Assembly (NCBI GenBank): GCA_949358305.1
Contig: OX442315.1
Span: forward strand, 1,364,001-1,428,000
DNA length: 64,000 nucleotides
From: Strigamia acuminata
Lineage: Eukaryota; Arthropoda; Chilopoda; Geophilomorpha; Linotaeniidae
Reading direction: 5' to 3'
The notes beneath the pieces were generated by a model, which was not told where the DNA came from, did no database searches, and saw only the letters and a list, made by a program, of their open reading frames with translations. This document shows positions 10,565 through 22,406 of this stretch, in pieces; positions within the stretch are counted from its first letter, which is position 1; every line of letters begins with the position of its first letter. The translations under genes and the position numbers were made by a program.

Positions 10565-12316
10565 TGTGACGATTCTACTTTTGGGCTGATTTATTAGTCC
10601 AATTGAGATAGATAATTCGGTTTATACAAGACGTTGCTAAGTTTAGCAACAACCTAACCGAGATAAGCTACGGAAGTCTTTATAAACATGGCACGTGATC
10701 GAATAGAAATAACTTACAGTTTTAGTGTGACATAACATATTTATTACTAAATATTAACGACAAATGATGGGTTCTTGACGCGTGTAAACGGGCGGCATCA
10801 ACTGGTTGAGGATCCGGGCGAAGCCAGAGGGGTACGGCTGACTTGCGGCATCGTCACAAATATCGCTACGGAGACGTATTTGGTCCGCAGCATCGATTAT
10901 CTAAATATGCAAAGAGTCCTTCGCATAAACAGGAATATTCGGCAGAGTATTCCATTGTTTCAAATGAATAAAAGTCAAGTGATTAAAATAATACAACAAA
11001 TGAATTGTTATATAAATATTAATTGGGCGGGGACCGTCACGACAATTGAGAGAACGTCGCGGGAGTTGTTGAGACTCCATCCGCCAGCATGCCTTACGAC
11101 GACAAGATCTCGTGATCAGGCGCCGAGTATTTAGTTGTACGCTTTTAATTCGCTATCGGTGGTACTAACCACCAGGTAAACATTTCTATGGACTTACCGG
11201 GTTTAAAAGATATTGCCAATACAGGATTACCAATGCCCGAGTAATTTGTTTAACACGATATATTTTGTATATCGTTCACGGGTTACTAACCCGGAGGGTA
11301 CGATGGGGCGGGGACCGTCACGACAGTCGAGAGAACCATCGCGGGAGGATTTGACTCCTCCATCCGCCAGCATGCCTTACGATGGCGGGATCCAATGATC
11401 GAGCACCGGGTAAAATATTAATCGGCCACTGCCGTTGGATTACCATTATCCAGGTAGTTGTTTCTCGCAACATCTTTAGATACTACTCACGGGCTACCAA
11501 CCCGGCGTGTCGCCTGTGCATTAGGCCTTTACCGACTTGTAACGAGCGGAAGGACCAATCGTAGAAAGACGGGAACCTGCGTGGGCTGTTTACAACAACC
11601 ATCCTGCAGCGGACTGTGGCCAGTTAGCTGAGGGACCTACTTTCATTTAGCAAGGTCGTACTGTATACGACCGTTATATTAAGCCACCGTACGAAGTCCT
11701 ACTGTCCCGTAGAACAGCTGGCTAACGTTACGGGGCCATTTCATGCGAATGCATGTCTATTACCGGAGTTAGCCTTCCCGAAAAGGCCCTACAACAACAA
11801 TAACAATCTAGTAATGAATACTAATTGTGGAGAGCTGAGGTGGCCTGATGTGTCGATAGAGAAAGTGAGATCAAACGATAACAACAATTCAACTACAGAC
11901 AGTATATTCATATTCAGTTATCAAGCAAGCCAGGGGGAAGTGAGAAACTGATGCTTATATAGTTCTGTAGAACTACTAGATTGGCGACAGCCAATCAGCG
12001 TACGAATCGGCGGATTCGTGGGTCACTAGTCCGGACCTAATATATGACTATGTCCAGATGGGCCCAGTTGGGGTCCGGAAGGGTCCGATTGGTTCCCTTC
12101 GACAGGTAAGTAAAGTAGATATTGATTCGATAGAATCAACATCATCAAGTAATTAATACTTAATTTATATCGAATGAAATAGTTATATTTTATTCACCGT
12201 GTCTAAATAATTATTTATCACATTTTTTAGTCTTTAACCGAGTTTGAAATACGCGCGTTGGTTAAACAGCGCCATCTATGGTGAACATTGATAACTATCG
12301 ATTTGTAATCATCACA
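10565..12316 (-). repeat. 5' LTR of element A
   Basis: About 1.75 kb. It starts TGTGACGATT and ends near ATCATCACA on the plus strand, an imperfect version of the CGTCACA end seen in the related LTRs. It shares with the element B LTR the order of a GTGTAAA-type block, an AGGGGTACGGCTGAC-like block and ATCGTCACAAATATCGC. Internally, a block of about 100 bp around 11027-11130 is repeated at 11303-11405 (GGGCGGGGACCGTCACGACA and CCGCCAGCATGCCTTACGA cores). A GCGCCATCTATGG motif lies at 12269-12281. Confidence 0.65.
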
Positions 12317-12531
12317 ACTCTTTTGTGCTTTAGTGAATGTGAATGTGATTGGTAGAACAGATATCACATGACAATACTCAAAAATCACAAAATTGTCCAG
12401 ATCACACAATTGCAAAATTGACTGGGTTAATTCAATGTAAACTCATTTTTGGAGGCATCAAAAAATAATGATTTTGTGATTAATGCAAAATCACAAAATT
12501 GCAAAATCATTCATATAATGAAACCCCCTAA
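12317..12531. repeat. AT-rich segment with inverted CAAAATCACAAAATTGCAAAA repeats
   Basis: It lies between element A's LTR and the truncation point of element B. Copies of ATCACAAAATTG and CAATTGCAAAATTG-like words occur in both orientations, so the segment can fold back. It may be a small MITE or the remains of what removed element B's 5' end. No gene is seen. Confidence 0.35.
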
Positions 12532-13056
12532 TATGTAGGAGCAAATCGCTCTAAGTTTGAAAGTTCTGCTCAACTTGCAGCAAAATTGGAGTACGATAAT
12601 CGAGAGAATCATCCTACTCCAAAAGTTCACGAAAAATCTAAGATTTTTCCATCTAAAACTTCACTACGTTTAACGCAAACACAAGATGAAGTTGAAGATG
12701 AAGACGAGTCGGAAAACGACGACTCAACTGACGATGGTTCAATGGAGCGATTATTTGCCGCCCAGTATGAAAAGACTACTGGAAAATGCTTTTTCTGTCA
12801 CGAGCCTGGACATTTTAAAAGAGAATGTCCCGCTCTTGCCAAAAAATTAGCAAGGAAAACAGACTCGTTAAATTCAAATAAAAGATTTAACCACTCTGCT
12901 CCCAACCCCGAGTTTAAACGACCCAAACAAAATTGGGTTACGTCAGAAACTTTAGACTCCAAATTTACTGACTTCCAGAAAAACATGGTTGACCTGTTAA
13001 TTAAGCATTTACCAGCAGCCACTGATTCAGTCACTCCCGACGAGACAAAAAACTGA
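12532..13056 (+). pseudogene. gag: Element B gag, C-terminal fragment
   Basis: Open from 12532 to the TGA at 13054-13056, with no usable ATG; the upstream part is deleted. It encodes an acidic Glu/Asp/Ser stretch, a CCHC knuckle (C-F-F-C-H-E-P-G-H-F-K-R-E-C, near 12790-12830) and a tail resembling element A's gag tail (K-R-P-x-N-x-W-V-T-x-E-x-L-D). It would have bound RNA in the particle. Confidence 0.8.
13047..13053 (+). promoter_or_regulatory. -1 frameshift heptamer of element B
   Basis: Gag codons read acA AAA AAC TGA. The -1 frame opens directly into pol. Same heptamer, phase and stop-adjacent position as in element A. Confidence 0.75.
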
Positions 13057-16000
13057 TTCAGGGGGTTGTTCAAGTTGCCCAACCCCCGCCTAAAGAGTTG
13101 TTTCCTCTCTCGGAATTGTCCAATGATTTATTTTTTCATAGAAAAGAAATTAAATTAAGACATAAACCTAGTCACCTCACAGTACCATATGTTGACGATT
13201 CGAAGAATAAACCACCATCATTGGTCATTTCTTACGAAGCAGTACCTGTCTGTCGGAAAGCGAGTAGTTCCACTGGTGGTGTCAATGAAGATTTAAAATT
13301 CATGACCGACCAACTAGAAAATTTGAGTATTTTCAGTGGAAGTTGGAATGCACCGAAAAAACCACTTGTACCTAAGGTTTTCAAGTTAAGAAAACTTCTT
13401 AAACTTGAAAAATGGAACAAGAAAGAACGAAAGGTATTTCTTGGCAAACTTTGCAATAGCAAATTAATCAATGGTGGCAAAGATGATCCGCGTATGAATG
13501 TCCAAATTGGAGGTTTGGATTACAACGCACTAATGGACTCTGGAGCCACCCAATGTTTTATTGGAGTACAACTCCTTTCAAACACAGAAATTCCGGTGGA
13601 ATTCATACAAGAATGTCCTCGGGGAATGCGTGTCTGCACAGTCGGAATAGATCACCGACCTATCGGTCAAGTTTGTCTTTGTGTCAAATGGGCCGATAAA
13701 AAGAGAGTTACACCTATGACCTTCATAATTCTACACAAGAATGTATGTGGGTTGATTTTGGGTCACAACTTTATGCGTAGAACGGGGATAAACCCTAATC
13801 CCCGACGGGCTGTGTTCACCTGTGATGACATGCCCGGATGGACAGCACCATACGAGACCACTGAACTTAACTGTTGCTTAGCAAGCATTAGGACTTTGGG
13901 TCTCCAAGGTGAAGGAACTCCCACTTCACCTGACTGGGCAGAAAAACTCGTGGAAGGCTGCAACAGTTCGGCGGAAGAAAAACAGTTACTCGTAAACGTT
14001 CTTTTGCAATTAAAAAACGTATTTCGAGACCAATTGGGCTGTACGAAAGTTGCCAAGCACCGCATCAAGTTTAAACCTGGTGCTACTTGGAAACACCAGC
14101 CATATAGAATGTACAATCCGGCCAAGAAGGCCATTATGACGGAATTGGTCGAGAAATTGGAGGCCGATGGGTTAATCGAACATGCCACCGGCCCCTATAT
14201 AAGTCACCCCGTCATAGTGGCTAAACCCGGCGGGAAGTATCGATTATGTATCGACTACCGCTGGTTGAATGCAATCACAGAAGTTGATGCAATTCAAATG
14301 CCAAGTATTGACCTGTTAATTCATCATACTAATCAGGCCAAGTACTTTACGTCCATTGATTTAACTAAAGGTTATCATCAAATGGAAATGGAGGAGGAGG
14401 ATAAGAGCAAAACTGCTTTTTACACCCCAAAAGGCAAATTTCAATTCAAGAGATTGCCATTTGGTCTTTGTAATGCACCTAGTTCTTTTCAACACCTCAT
14501 GACTACCGTATTGGGTGACTCTTTATATAAACATGCTCTGGTCTATTTAGACGATATAATTATTTTTTCTGACACATGGGAAAATCATTTATTACATATT
14601 AAAGACGTACTTGAGAAGTTAGATGCCGCAAATCTAACTATCAATAAAGACAAGTCAAAATTTGGTCGAACATCATTACGATTTTTAGGCCATTTAATTT
14701 CGGAGGGATCTCTTCTTCCAGACCCTGACAAAGTCTCGGCTGTAAGGAATTTTCCTAAACCGACTTGTTCTAAAGACATTCAGAGATTTGTAGGACTGGC
14801 GAATTTTTTCCGAAAATTCATTCCTAACATCGCAAATATTGCTCGTCCATTGACCAATATTATGCATGATCAAGCAAAGTTTGTGTGGAATGATCCACAA
14901 ACAACTGCATTCGAAACTATCAAAGATATTTTGTGTGACAAGGACCAAGCCCTTCTCCACATGCCAGATATGAATAAGCCTTTTGTCATTTTGACAGATG
15001 CTTCTCATTCAGGCTTAGGTGCAGTACTCTGTCAAGACGTAGAATTATTCTGTGAAAAGAAACAGAAATTAATAATGGTCCCGAAAGCAGTCGCGTACGC
15101 CAGTCGAGTGTTACACGGGGCCGAAGTAAGGTATTCTACGCCGGAATTGGAGTGTTTGGCCGTTGTATGGGCAATCGAAAGATTTCGCCCATATATTGAA
15201 TACACGACTTTCACTCTCGAGTCCGATGCTAAGGCCCTTAGCTGGTTGATGAGTACGCCGGAACCATCGGGAAGGTTTGGTCGTTGGGCCGTCAAAATAC
15301 AATGTGGCGCGTTTAAAATTATTTTTAGACGCGGTGCAATGAACCAAGTAGCGGACGCATTATCACGCGCTCCACTGTCTGCACTAGACACTCCGGATTA
15401 TGATTATATCGAACCAGAGGAAATCACCCATTTCTATCCAACTTGGAATGGAAACAGGTGTGCATCTTTACAAGTGACGGAAACTGAGCGCAAACATTTT
15501 CTTACAAATGTTGGCCTTAGTTTAGACTTTTTCTCAGAATCATATAATCCAGTTAGATTTCATGATTCTGGAGAAAAGGGGGAGGAAGAAGGATGTACGA
15601 GAGAAAATTGCAGACATATAGATGTCCACAATTGTAATCACGAAAATGTACACACTGCGCTAACAGATATCCTCAAAATAGTTCCGCCGACTAGAGATGA
15701 AATTATCGAAGCGCAGCTTAAAGATCCAGCATGTAGTAAAATCCTTGTTTACCTAAAAGGAGACGAAAAATTAAAAAATCGTATCACGGATAAACATTGG
15801 TTAAATGCGATTCGTGGCTACACTCTCGACGAACCGGAAGAAAATAAAGGTGTTATGCTAATTTATTTTGCTCCGACCGATGAGGAAGAGTTAAACGACT
15901 CCGGCAACGGGTTTAAGGCGGTAATTCCACGCTCTCTCGTGAGACGTGCATTATTCGCATGCCATGGCCACCCACTTACAGGACATGCCGGCATGAGCAA

Positions 16001-17332
16001 AACCCTAGATAGAGCAAAAAAGATGTATTTCTGGCCTAGAATGAGCAAAGACACTCGAAACTACGTTCGCAGTTGCACTCATCGCCAACAATACAAACCT
16101 AGTCAACACCAAAAGCATCGGGCAAGCTATACACCCCACAACATGACCAACCCGTGGGAGACAATAAGCATTGACCTGATGGGACCAAAACCAGCCGGTC
16201 GTTCACAATTAAAATGGATTTTAGTAATCATTGATAATTGTACAAAATGGATTGAAGTCTTTCCACTAGCGACCGCATCAAGTGAATGCATTGTTAATAA
16301 GATGAGCGAAGTTTTCCACCGTTGGGGATATCCAAAAAAGATAATCTCCGACAACGGCAAACAATTCGTGTCGACAATATTTAATGATTTTTGTCGAAAA
16401 AATCACGTAGATATTGCTCACATTAGCCCATATCACGCTGCCGCTAATATTACAGAGCGGGCTAACAGGACTTTAAAAATGATGTTAGCTTTATACTCGG
16501 ACATTCACTCCCACTGGCCAAAATATTTAAATTCTTTTGCCTTTGCGATGCGCACCGCTAAGTCCGAGGCAACAAATTGTTCTCCGATGATTCTTAATAC
16601 GGGAAGAATCGTTCCTTTGCCATTTGACCCGCGTATTACTAAACACGCCATCAAATTCGACAAAGAGAACCCCGAAGCCTACGTCTACAGCATTTTAGAC
16701 GTAATTAGACGTGCACACAGCGAAATGCATCGGAAAATTCAATCGAATTACGAAAAGCATGATCGACTACATAAAGACAAATATTATATTTGTCAATTTG
16801 CCAAAGGAGATCTCGTGTGGAAAGCCACACATATTTTATCGAATAAAGATAAAGGGATTTCGGCAGGATTCGCTGAGAAACGTGATGGACCTTGGAAATT
16901 ACGGCTGTTCTCGGCGGAGGTTCCTACACACTACGGAAGCTTTCCGATAACACGAAAGCAAAAGCGATCAACATACAGGATTTAATGCCTTATATCCCAA
17001 GTTACCCGATTGAGGAATGGACATTAGATCAGAAAGTCGGTACCAACGAGTCACACCCGACTCCAGATTGGATGGCAGGTCAGGTTATTAATTCTCCAGA
17101 ATTAATAAATGAACCTGTGTCCATGGAAACAGAGGATTTAGTTGAAGAGAAAGAGGAGGAAACTTCTCAGATTTCTTCTAAAGAGGACGAAACTCCTCAA
17201 AATCCATCTAAAAAGAGGAAAAGATTTCCATCTCCCGTTCGACAGTCTAAACGTAGACCCAAGCCGAACACAAAATACGTGACCGATTTTGTACAACTCA
17301 TAAATTGTTTAAAACAAGTCAAGTTGGGTTAG
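13047..17332 (+). pseudogene. pol: Element B pol (protease, RT, RNase H, integrase), frameshifted
   Basis: Open in the -1 frame from the slippery site. Motifs: retropepsin D-S-G-A (13535-13550), RT Y-L-D-D-I-I-I-F (14548-14574), RNase H T-D-A-S-H-S-G-L-G (14992-15025), integrase zinc domain (15964-16090) and a DDE core with S-D-N-G-K-Q-F (16348-16370) and T-E-R-A-N-R (about 16450). The second Cys of the zinc pair is replaced by Arg (CGC at 16083-16085). The frame breaks near 16895-16900, at a run of A that is one base short. The conserved integrase C-terminal block (I-T-A-V-L-G-G-G-S-Y-T-L) continues in the next frame to 17332, followed by an acidic Glu/Ser-rich tail. Decay, not programmed shifting, is the simplest reading. 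Confidence 0.88.
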
Positions 17333-17461
17333 GACACAATATATTGAAAATATTTTATTTTAAATAAATATTTCCAATCATATTCACGAAGGATTGTTAA
17401 ATTTTATTAATAAGAACATTTCACCAATGTAGATAAAATTTAACAAATGTTTGAGTTATTT

Positions 17462-18997
17462 TGTGACGATTACCTTCTGGAGATAGCAATTGCTAAACTA
17501 AAGTGTGAACTATCTGTGTGAAAGTGTAAAATATGCAAACCTGATGTTTTCTCAAAACATATAACATTTATTCCGGTTTGAAACTTATATAAATATTATG
17601 CCTACAAGTGGCTAAAATAACGATAAGTTAAACTATACAGTTATTTGGCAAAAGCCCTGAAATAATATCATTTGAAGGCTTCAGTCAGGCAATAAGAATT
17701 TGTAACGGTCTTATTGCTGTGACGTAAAAGATGTCATCTATGAATGGCTTTGGCTTCTAAATGGTCCAGGGTTTGGTTCTAAAAGGCGTGTAAATGGTTA
17801 GGCTGGGTGGGTTATATCCGAGAGGTGCGGTTGACTTTTCTGTATCGTCACACACATCGCATCGCAGATAATTATTGTAATCAATAATTACCGCGAGATG
17901 TAACAATGTGAGAATAAATATTCATATTAATTCTATGGAATTAATCATGGTATTTTAGAGTCACAAACTTAACTAAAACTGTGAAAATAAATAATATATT
18001 AAAATAGCGCCGAGCTATTTTTGCCCCGAGTGCAATCAACATCTAAGTCAAGCTTAAATGTTCCATCAAACCAACAACGAATTGAATCAGAAGTTTCTCA
18101 CAGGAAAGGTTATCCATTACCGGGAAATTACTCCACGTCGGTTCTGGCTGGCGGGAGAGTAACCGGGAAATTACTCCACATCGGTTACCCCAATAATGCG
18201 TCTGTGAATCGCTTCACTCTAGATTCTACATTTAATTCTTCAACGGAATGTTGGTATGAAGAGGCGGGCAGTGTGTCTGTGAGTCTTCTACTCACTCTAG
18301 ATTCTTACACTAAATATCAAGTATTTTGTACCCGGCCTGTATTGGAATTCTGAGAATGAATATTAAAATAGATAAATGTTACTTTTCCATAGCTACAGCT
18401 ATTCATTGCCCCTAAGTGCAACAAGATGAACTAAATTCACCCAAGTGGCCCTAAGTCCACCAAACCCGGTTCAAGTGGTGTCAGGAACAGACCACCAACA
18501 AGAGAGCCAGCCAAATCCGTTTTGCAAGGGAATATATGCTCGGTGTGAAGAATGGGCTGCCCAGTGATCCAATGGGATCACTGGTCACTTAAATCCATCC
18601 AATCCTAGACTATAGGAAGTGGATACCCAGGACATAGTCTTCTACTAGGTCCACTACAGGAACTGGATACGCAGGACACACTTTGGATTAAGTCCCTTTG
18701 ACTATAATCCGAAAGGAGTCCAACTCACAGTGGGTGGTGAATGGTGACTTCACCAGGTGTGAAATTTGCACATAATTCAATAGAATTATGTGACAAACAA
18801 ATCAGCTAATATTAACACATCTAAAAATGTTTAATAATTGTTTAAACTTGAGGGAGAATAAAATATAAATGATAATTTATATTTTATTCCTTCAAAAATA
18901 ATCGAAATTCGAAATTACCGCTAAATCGTACTAGCGCCATCTATGGATAAAATAAACGTCCAAAAATAGCAAAGTGTATGACAGTGTAACCGTCACA
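17462..18997 (-). repeat. Solo LTR of the element B family, inverted
   Basis: 1536 bp with TGTGACG...CGTCACA ends and a 4-bp duplication ATTT (17458-17461 and 18998-19001). It matches the reverse complement of the 3' LTR at 22407-23997 along its length, so it is a same-family LTR inserted in the opposite orientation and reduced to a solo LTR. GCGCCATCTATGG lies at 18934-18946. The 110-aa frame at 18021-18353 within it is LTR sequence with repeats, not a gene. Confidence 0.85.
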
Positions 18998-19001
18998 ATT
19001 T

Positions 19002-20164
19002 TTACACGGCCGATTGTATTTAAATTAATCTACGTGTAAACATTTACTTGAAACTATGTTTCCCCCTTTGGGTTAATAGAAACTTCGAGATGAGTAATTA
19101 CAAACCAATCAGATTACTCCTCGAAACTCCCCTTAACCCCTCGTTGGAGAGTAGATGACACTTGTTGTTAAGTTTTCATACACGGACACAACTCTGGACA
19201 ACTCTCAACTTTCCACGAAAACTACGTGATTTTCCCGAGTTCTAGTGAGTTAAACTATGTTTTATCTTAAACGACTTTACATAAACTTTAACTGAATTTG
19301 TGTCCAAATATCAGTTAACTTAGGAAATTGACGGATTCCACTCACTCGTCGAATTTTCTCGAAAGAAAATCTCACCACGTGATCACGTTGTAATTCTCCG
19401 GTAAAAATATTTCCGATATTTATTGTGTCAAAATTTCCTTTGAATATTTTGACAGTTAATAATGATTTATTTCATAAAGTGCTAATTACGGCGGACCTAG
19501 AATTCGCACGCGCCGCACAACGTTTTTATCGGCCGACATCACCGGAACCGAGCAGCCCTCGCAAATACGTGAAGCTAGACGTTAAACTAGCCAGATATAC
19601 CCTGTTAGGACTGCACCTAGTTAGTAAGTGTTTATTTTATGAAAGATAAAAATATCGCTTAAATTCCTTTGAAATTGGTGAGCATACATGTATTAACAAG
19701 TCACGTGTATGATACTAACAAACACCACCAGATGTCGGTGATAGATTATTTACTCGGATAAATTATAGAGTTATTCGTACAGTTAAAATCATGTAAAGTG
19801 ACTATTGTCAGGTACTAAAAATACTTGCAAAAATATTTTTTAATATTTTGACAGGTTTTTTAGTTATTATGTCGTTTAGATGCAAAAATTAGGTTTATTT
19901 TATTTAATAAACACTAATTTGAATACTTTGTCAACGATATTGTTTAAAAGATAATATGAAATTATCTACCGAGTCAAGAATAATTATTAATTTCAATGAT
20001 TATTCGACAAATGAAGAAAACACTCTAACAAAAGGAACTTAAGAATTAATTGTGACATTGATCTAGTTGTTGGTCGACAATTAATTTAATTTGAAATTAA
20101 ATTAATTACCGACAGTTTGATTCATGTTCTCAAATAAAAATTTATATTTTTTTTTGAAGACGCA
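19002..20164 (+). other. Element B spacer between pol and the third ORF
   Basis: With 17333-17461 this makes about 1.3 kb between pol and the third ORF. A 74-codon frame at 19425-19649 (M-S-K-F-P-L-N start, a basic and Pro-containing middle) has no match I recognise and is doubtful. Just before the third ORF, a run of T followed by GAAG (about 20145-20160) looks like a 3' splice site five bases before its ATG, which would allow a spliced subgenomic mRNA. Confidence 0.4.
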
Positions 20165-21835
20165 ATGAGTCGCCGAGGTCGTGCTAGCAAGCGACAGTAC
20201 GTACATTGGGATCCAGAAGAGTCGGAAGAGACGGATTATCGCTTTGTTAATCCCTCCTCTGACCCCGAGCTCGTCGCCAACTGGGCCCGAGATAATCCGG
20301 ATCTCGTACCACCACGAATTAGGACCGCCATGGGTGTTAGCCCGACCGACTCGCGTCCTTCCAGAGGCCGTCAAGCTAGTCAGCGTGTTGTCACCTATGA
20401 TGCTCCCCGCGAGACTCCGAATTGGGATTTTTCTGACGACTCGTCACATCATTCCCGTTCCGCGTCTAGGAGACGGCGCCAAGACGACTTCTCACAAGAA
20501 GAAGAATCTTATGAAGAAGCTCCGCCCCAGACTACCAACAGACCGTTTGCTCGACCACGAAATCCTCGCGATACCGCTAGTCGAGAAAAAACCGGCAAAC
20601 CCAAAGGACCCACCAAGTCCACGTTGGCATCTTCATCCGAAGCGTTGACCCGCCCAACCTCGCAAGCTCGCTCATTATCGGAGCTCAACTTACCAAGTTA
20701 TCGTAAGCAACGGCGAGAACACGTGTTTCGCGATATGGAAGTTGCCGCCTTGGGAACAAACATCATGCCGAAATCAAAGCTTATGTTCTGCCCTTTATGC
20801 ACAGGATGTGGTTGGTTGTCCTCATTATTGTCCGGCATTCACGCCGTAGTCTGCGTGAACTGTCACGGTGGTAAGCGTGTCGCAATTTCCAGTATGTGGA
20901 ACGAGGAAATTCTTCCATTCATCGTCAAAGGGCTAAGTACGCCGACAGCACGCAATTGGGCGATGTGCCGCGAATGTGGCCTCATCCACCAGGGCCCGGA
21001 GCAAGCTATTTATGTAGACCCGGCGCAAATCTCTAGCAGCTCAACCCCGCGAGGAGGACTTACCGAACCGCAGCCCGATACAGAATCGGACTCCACCGTT
21101 GCCCAAGTGAGTCAGGTTGTCTCAACATTGAATTTGGCGACCACTCCTGAGATGACGGCGCCCACAACTTCTGCTGCTTCTCCAATGGAAGGACAAGTTG
21201 TCGAAACGACCAAAGCTGCGATTCCGACGGTTAATATTCAGGTTACACCCGAGCCAGTCATCCTGATGGTCGCTCGATTTCTACCATCACCCGAGATGAC
21301 CATTCAGGAGCGGGCAAACGCGGAAATCCAGCACTATCGTCCTGTTCTCATCGAGGCAGCAAAACAGATCAGCCTAGCACTAAGAGAAGGTACAAATCCT
21401 GATTATTCAATTCCTTTGACCATTATGCAGTGGATCTTCCACCCGATGCGAGCTGAGACCTTCCAGACCCGATCCTATGTGTGGTGCCAGCTCTTGAACA
21501 AGATCTCGTACGACACTCACTCCACCATCAAGAATGGATGGCACGAGGGGCTACCGGACCACCACCTTTTGTATGTTGAGTCGGCTCCTGCCCGAGCTTC
21601 ACCTTTGGGAGGCCCAGACCCACTCGAGGCATTCACTGAGCAACAACATGGGGCAGCAGTAGACCCATTGCGATTGGACGTGGAACCTGAAACCACGGAG
21701 ATCCAGGAGGTACCCATGAGTCCAGAAATCGCTGCCGCAATTGTCACCGCCGCGATAATTGGAATTCCGACTACGCCAGCGTATACCACTTCAACCGCCG
21801 CGGAAGAGTTATTGGAGGATTCCGAGTTAGACTGA
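20165..21835 (+). CDS. Element B third ORF: CxxCxGxG zinc-motif protein of unknown function
   Basis: 556 codons from a clear ATG to TGA. I do not recognise the family. Residues 1-175 are Arg/Ser/Pro/Glu-rich and probably disordered, with several basic patches. Residues about 205-275 form a Cys-rich core: C-P-L-C-T-G-C-G-W, then C-V-N-C-H-G-G, then C-R-E-C-G, suggesting one or two zinc sites resembling half of a DnaJ-type zinc domain. A Ser/Thr/Pro linker follows, then a folded-looking block (about 365-480, rich in Trp, Tyr and His) and an acidic C-terminus with a short Ala/Ile-rich segment that may be membrane-associated but is weak. No signal peptide, furin site or fusion peptide is seen, so it is not a recognisable envelope protein. 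It lies in the env position, followed by the polypurine tract. Element C carries an ORF with a similar paired motif in the same position. Confidence 0.75.
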   Translation: MSRRGRASKRQYVHWDPEESEETDYRFVNPSSDPELVANWARDNPDLVPPRIRTAMGVSPTDSRPSRGRQASQRVVTYDAPRETPNWDFSDDSSHHSRSASRRRRQDDFSQEEESYEEAPPQTTNRPFARPRNPRDTASREKTGKPKGPTKSTLASSSEALTRPTSQARSLSELNLPSYRKQRREHVFRDMEVAALGTNIMPKSKLMFCPLCTGCGWLSSLLSGIHAVVCVNCHGGKRVAISSMWNEEILPFIVKGLSTPTARNWAMCRECGLIHQGPEQAIYVDPAQISSSSTPRGGLTEPQPDTESDSTVAQVSQVVSTLNLATTPEMTAPTTSAASPMEGQVVETTKAAIPTVNIQVTPEPVILMVARFLPSPEMTIQERANAEIQHYRPVLIEAAKQISLALREGTNPDYSIPLTIMQWIFHPMRAETFQTRSYVWCQLLNKISYDTHSTIKNGWHEGLPDHHLLYVESAPARASPLGGPDPLEAFTEQQHGAAVDPLRLDVEPETTEIQEVPMSPEIAAAIVTAAIIGIPTTPAYTTSTAAEELLEDSELD

Positions 21836-22396
21836 AGGAAAAGCGCTTGTAGGTTGGGGATATGTTGCTTTCCTCAACTTCCTTCTAAAAGCCAGAAGCA
21901 ACACGGTCTACAGGAATTCCTTTTTTGTGATAATTTTTTGGAGTAGTCCAACGGCAGAATTTAGATAATTATTGAATTTTATTAACAAGTTTTAACCCGT
22001 AACAAGATTTATTCTGTGTGATTTTTACATTTTCAAGTTGAAGACTGTAAAAATTCATGTTCAAATTTGTCATTTTATTAATAAGTTACACTTTTGATGT
22101 TATTCCGTTGATTCGATCTATTGTTGAGATAAGTCTCTCTGCAATGGAAAAGATTTTTGTTAGTATTAAGGTCACTTAATGTACAGGTTTTGATTATTCT
22201 GATTTTTCTAAAAATCTTAATAAATATTTTGAAGCATTTTGATTAAGAAATACTCTTTATTTATACTATTAAGATATAAGATAAAGGTTTTTACTTACCA
22301 AGGATTACAGCTCCAGTTCCATAGATGACAGTGTGGTCTTGATCCTCAAGATATTCGGGATAAATAGTATGTTAATACAGGTATTAACATATATTT
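21836..22396 (+). other. 3' untranslated region of element B
   Basis: AT-rich with several TATTAA/AATAAA-like words and no ORF. It ends at the polypurine tract. Confidence 0.5.
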
Positions 22397-22404
22397 AAGG
22401 GGGA
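22397..22404 (+). promoter_or_regulatory. Polypurine tract of element B
   Basis: AAGGGGGA, then CT, then the LTR start TGTGACGG at 22407. It fixes this LTR as a plus-strand 3' LTR. Confidence 0.75.
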
Positions 22405-22406
22405 CT

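Larger units (their letters stand above)
1..12316 (-). mobile_element. Element A: Ty3-type LTR retrotransposon, 5' part (runs off the window)
   Basis: On the minus strand the order is long 5' LTR (10565-12316), tRNA-Gln-type primer site, about 1.3 kb of leader, gag, a -1 frameshift site and the start of pol with protease. The rest of pol and the 3' LTR lie beyond position 1. A complete Mag-like element (1441-7707) sits inside gag. With one TCCAT copy removed, the gag frame reads straight through, so A was intact when it was hit. Its gag C-terminus and protease resemble those of element B at 12532-17332 (similar CCHC knuckle, Lys/Asn tail and DTG/DSG protease block), so A and B are related families. 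The 12316 boundary is inferred from a terminus that pairs imperfectly with TGTGACG. Confidence 0.8.

Noticed and set aside
20165-21835. Envelope glycoprotein (errantivirus type)
   Set aside because: No signal peptide, no furin-type site, no fusion peptide, no convincing membrane anchor.
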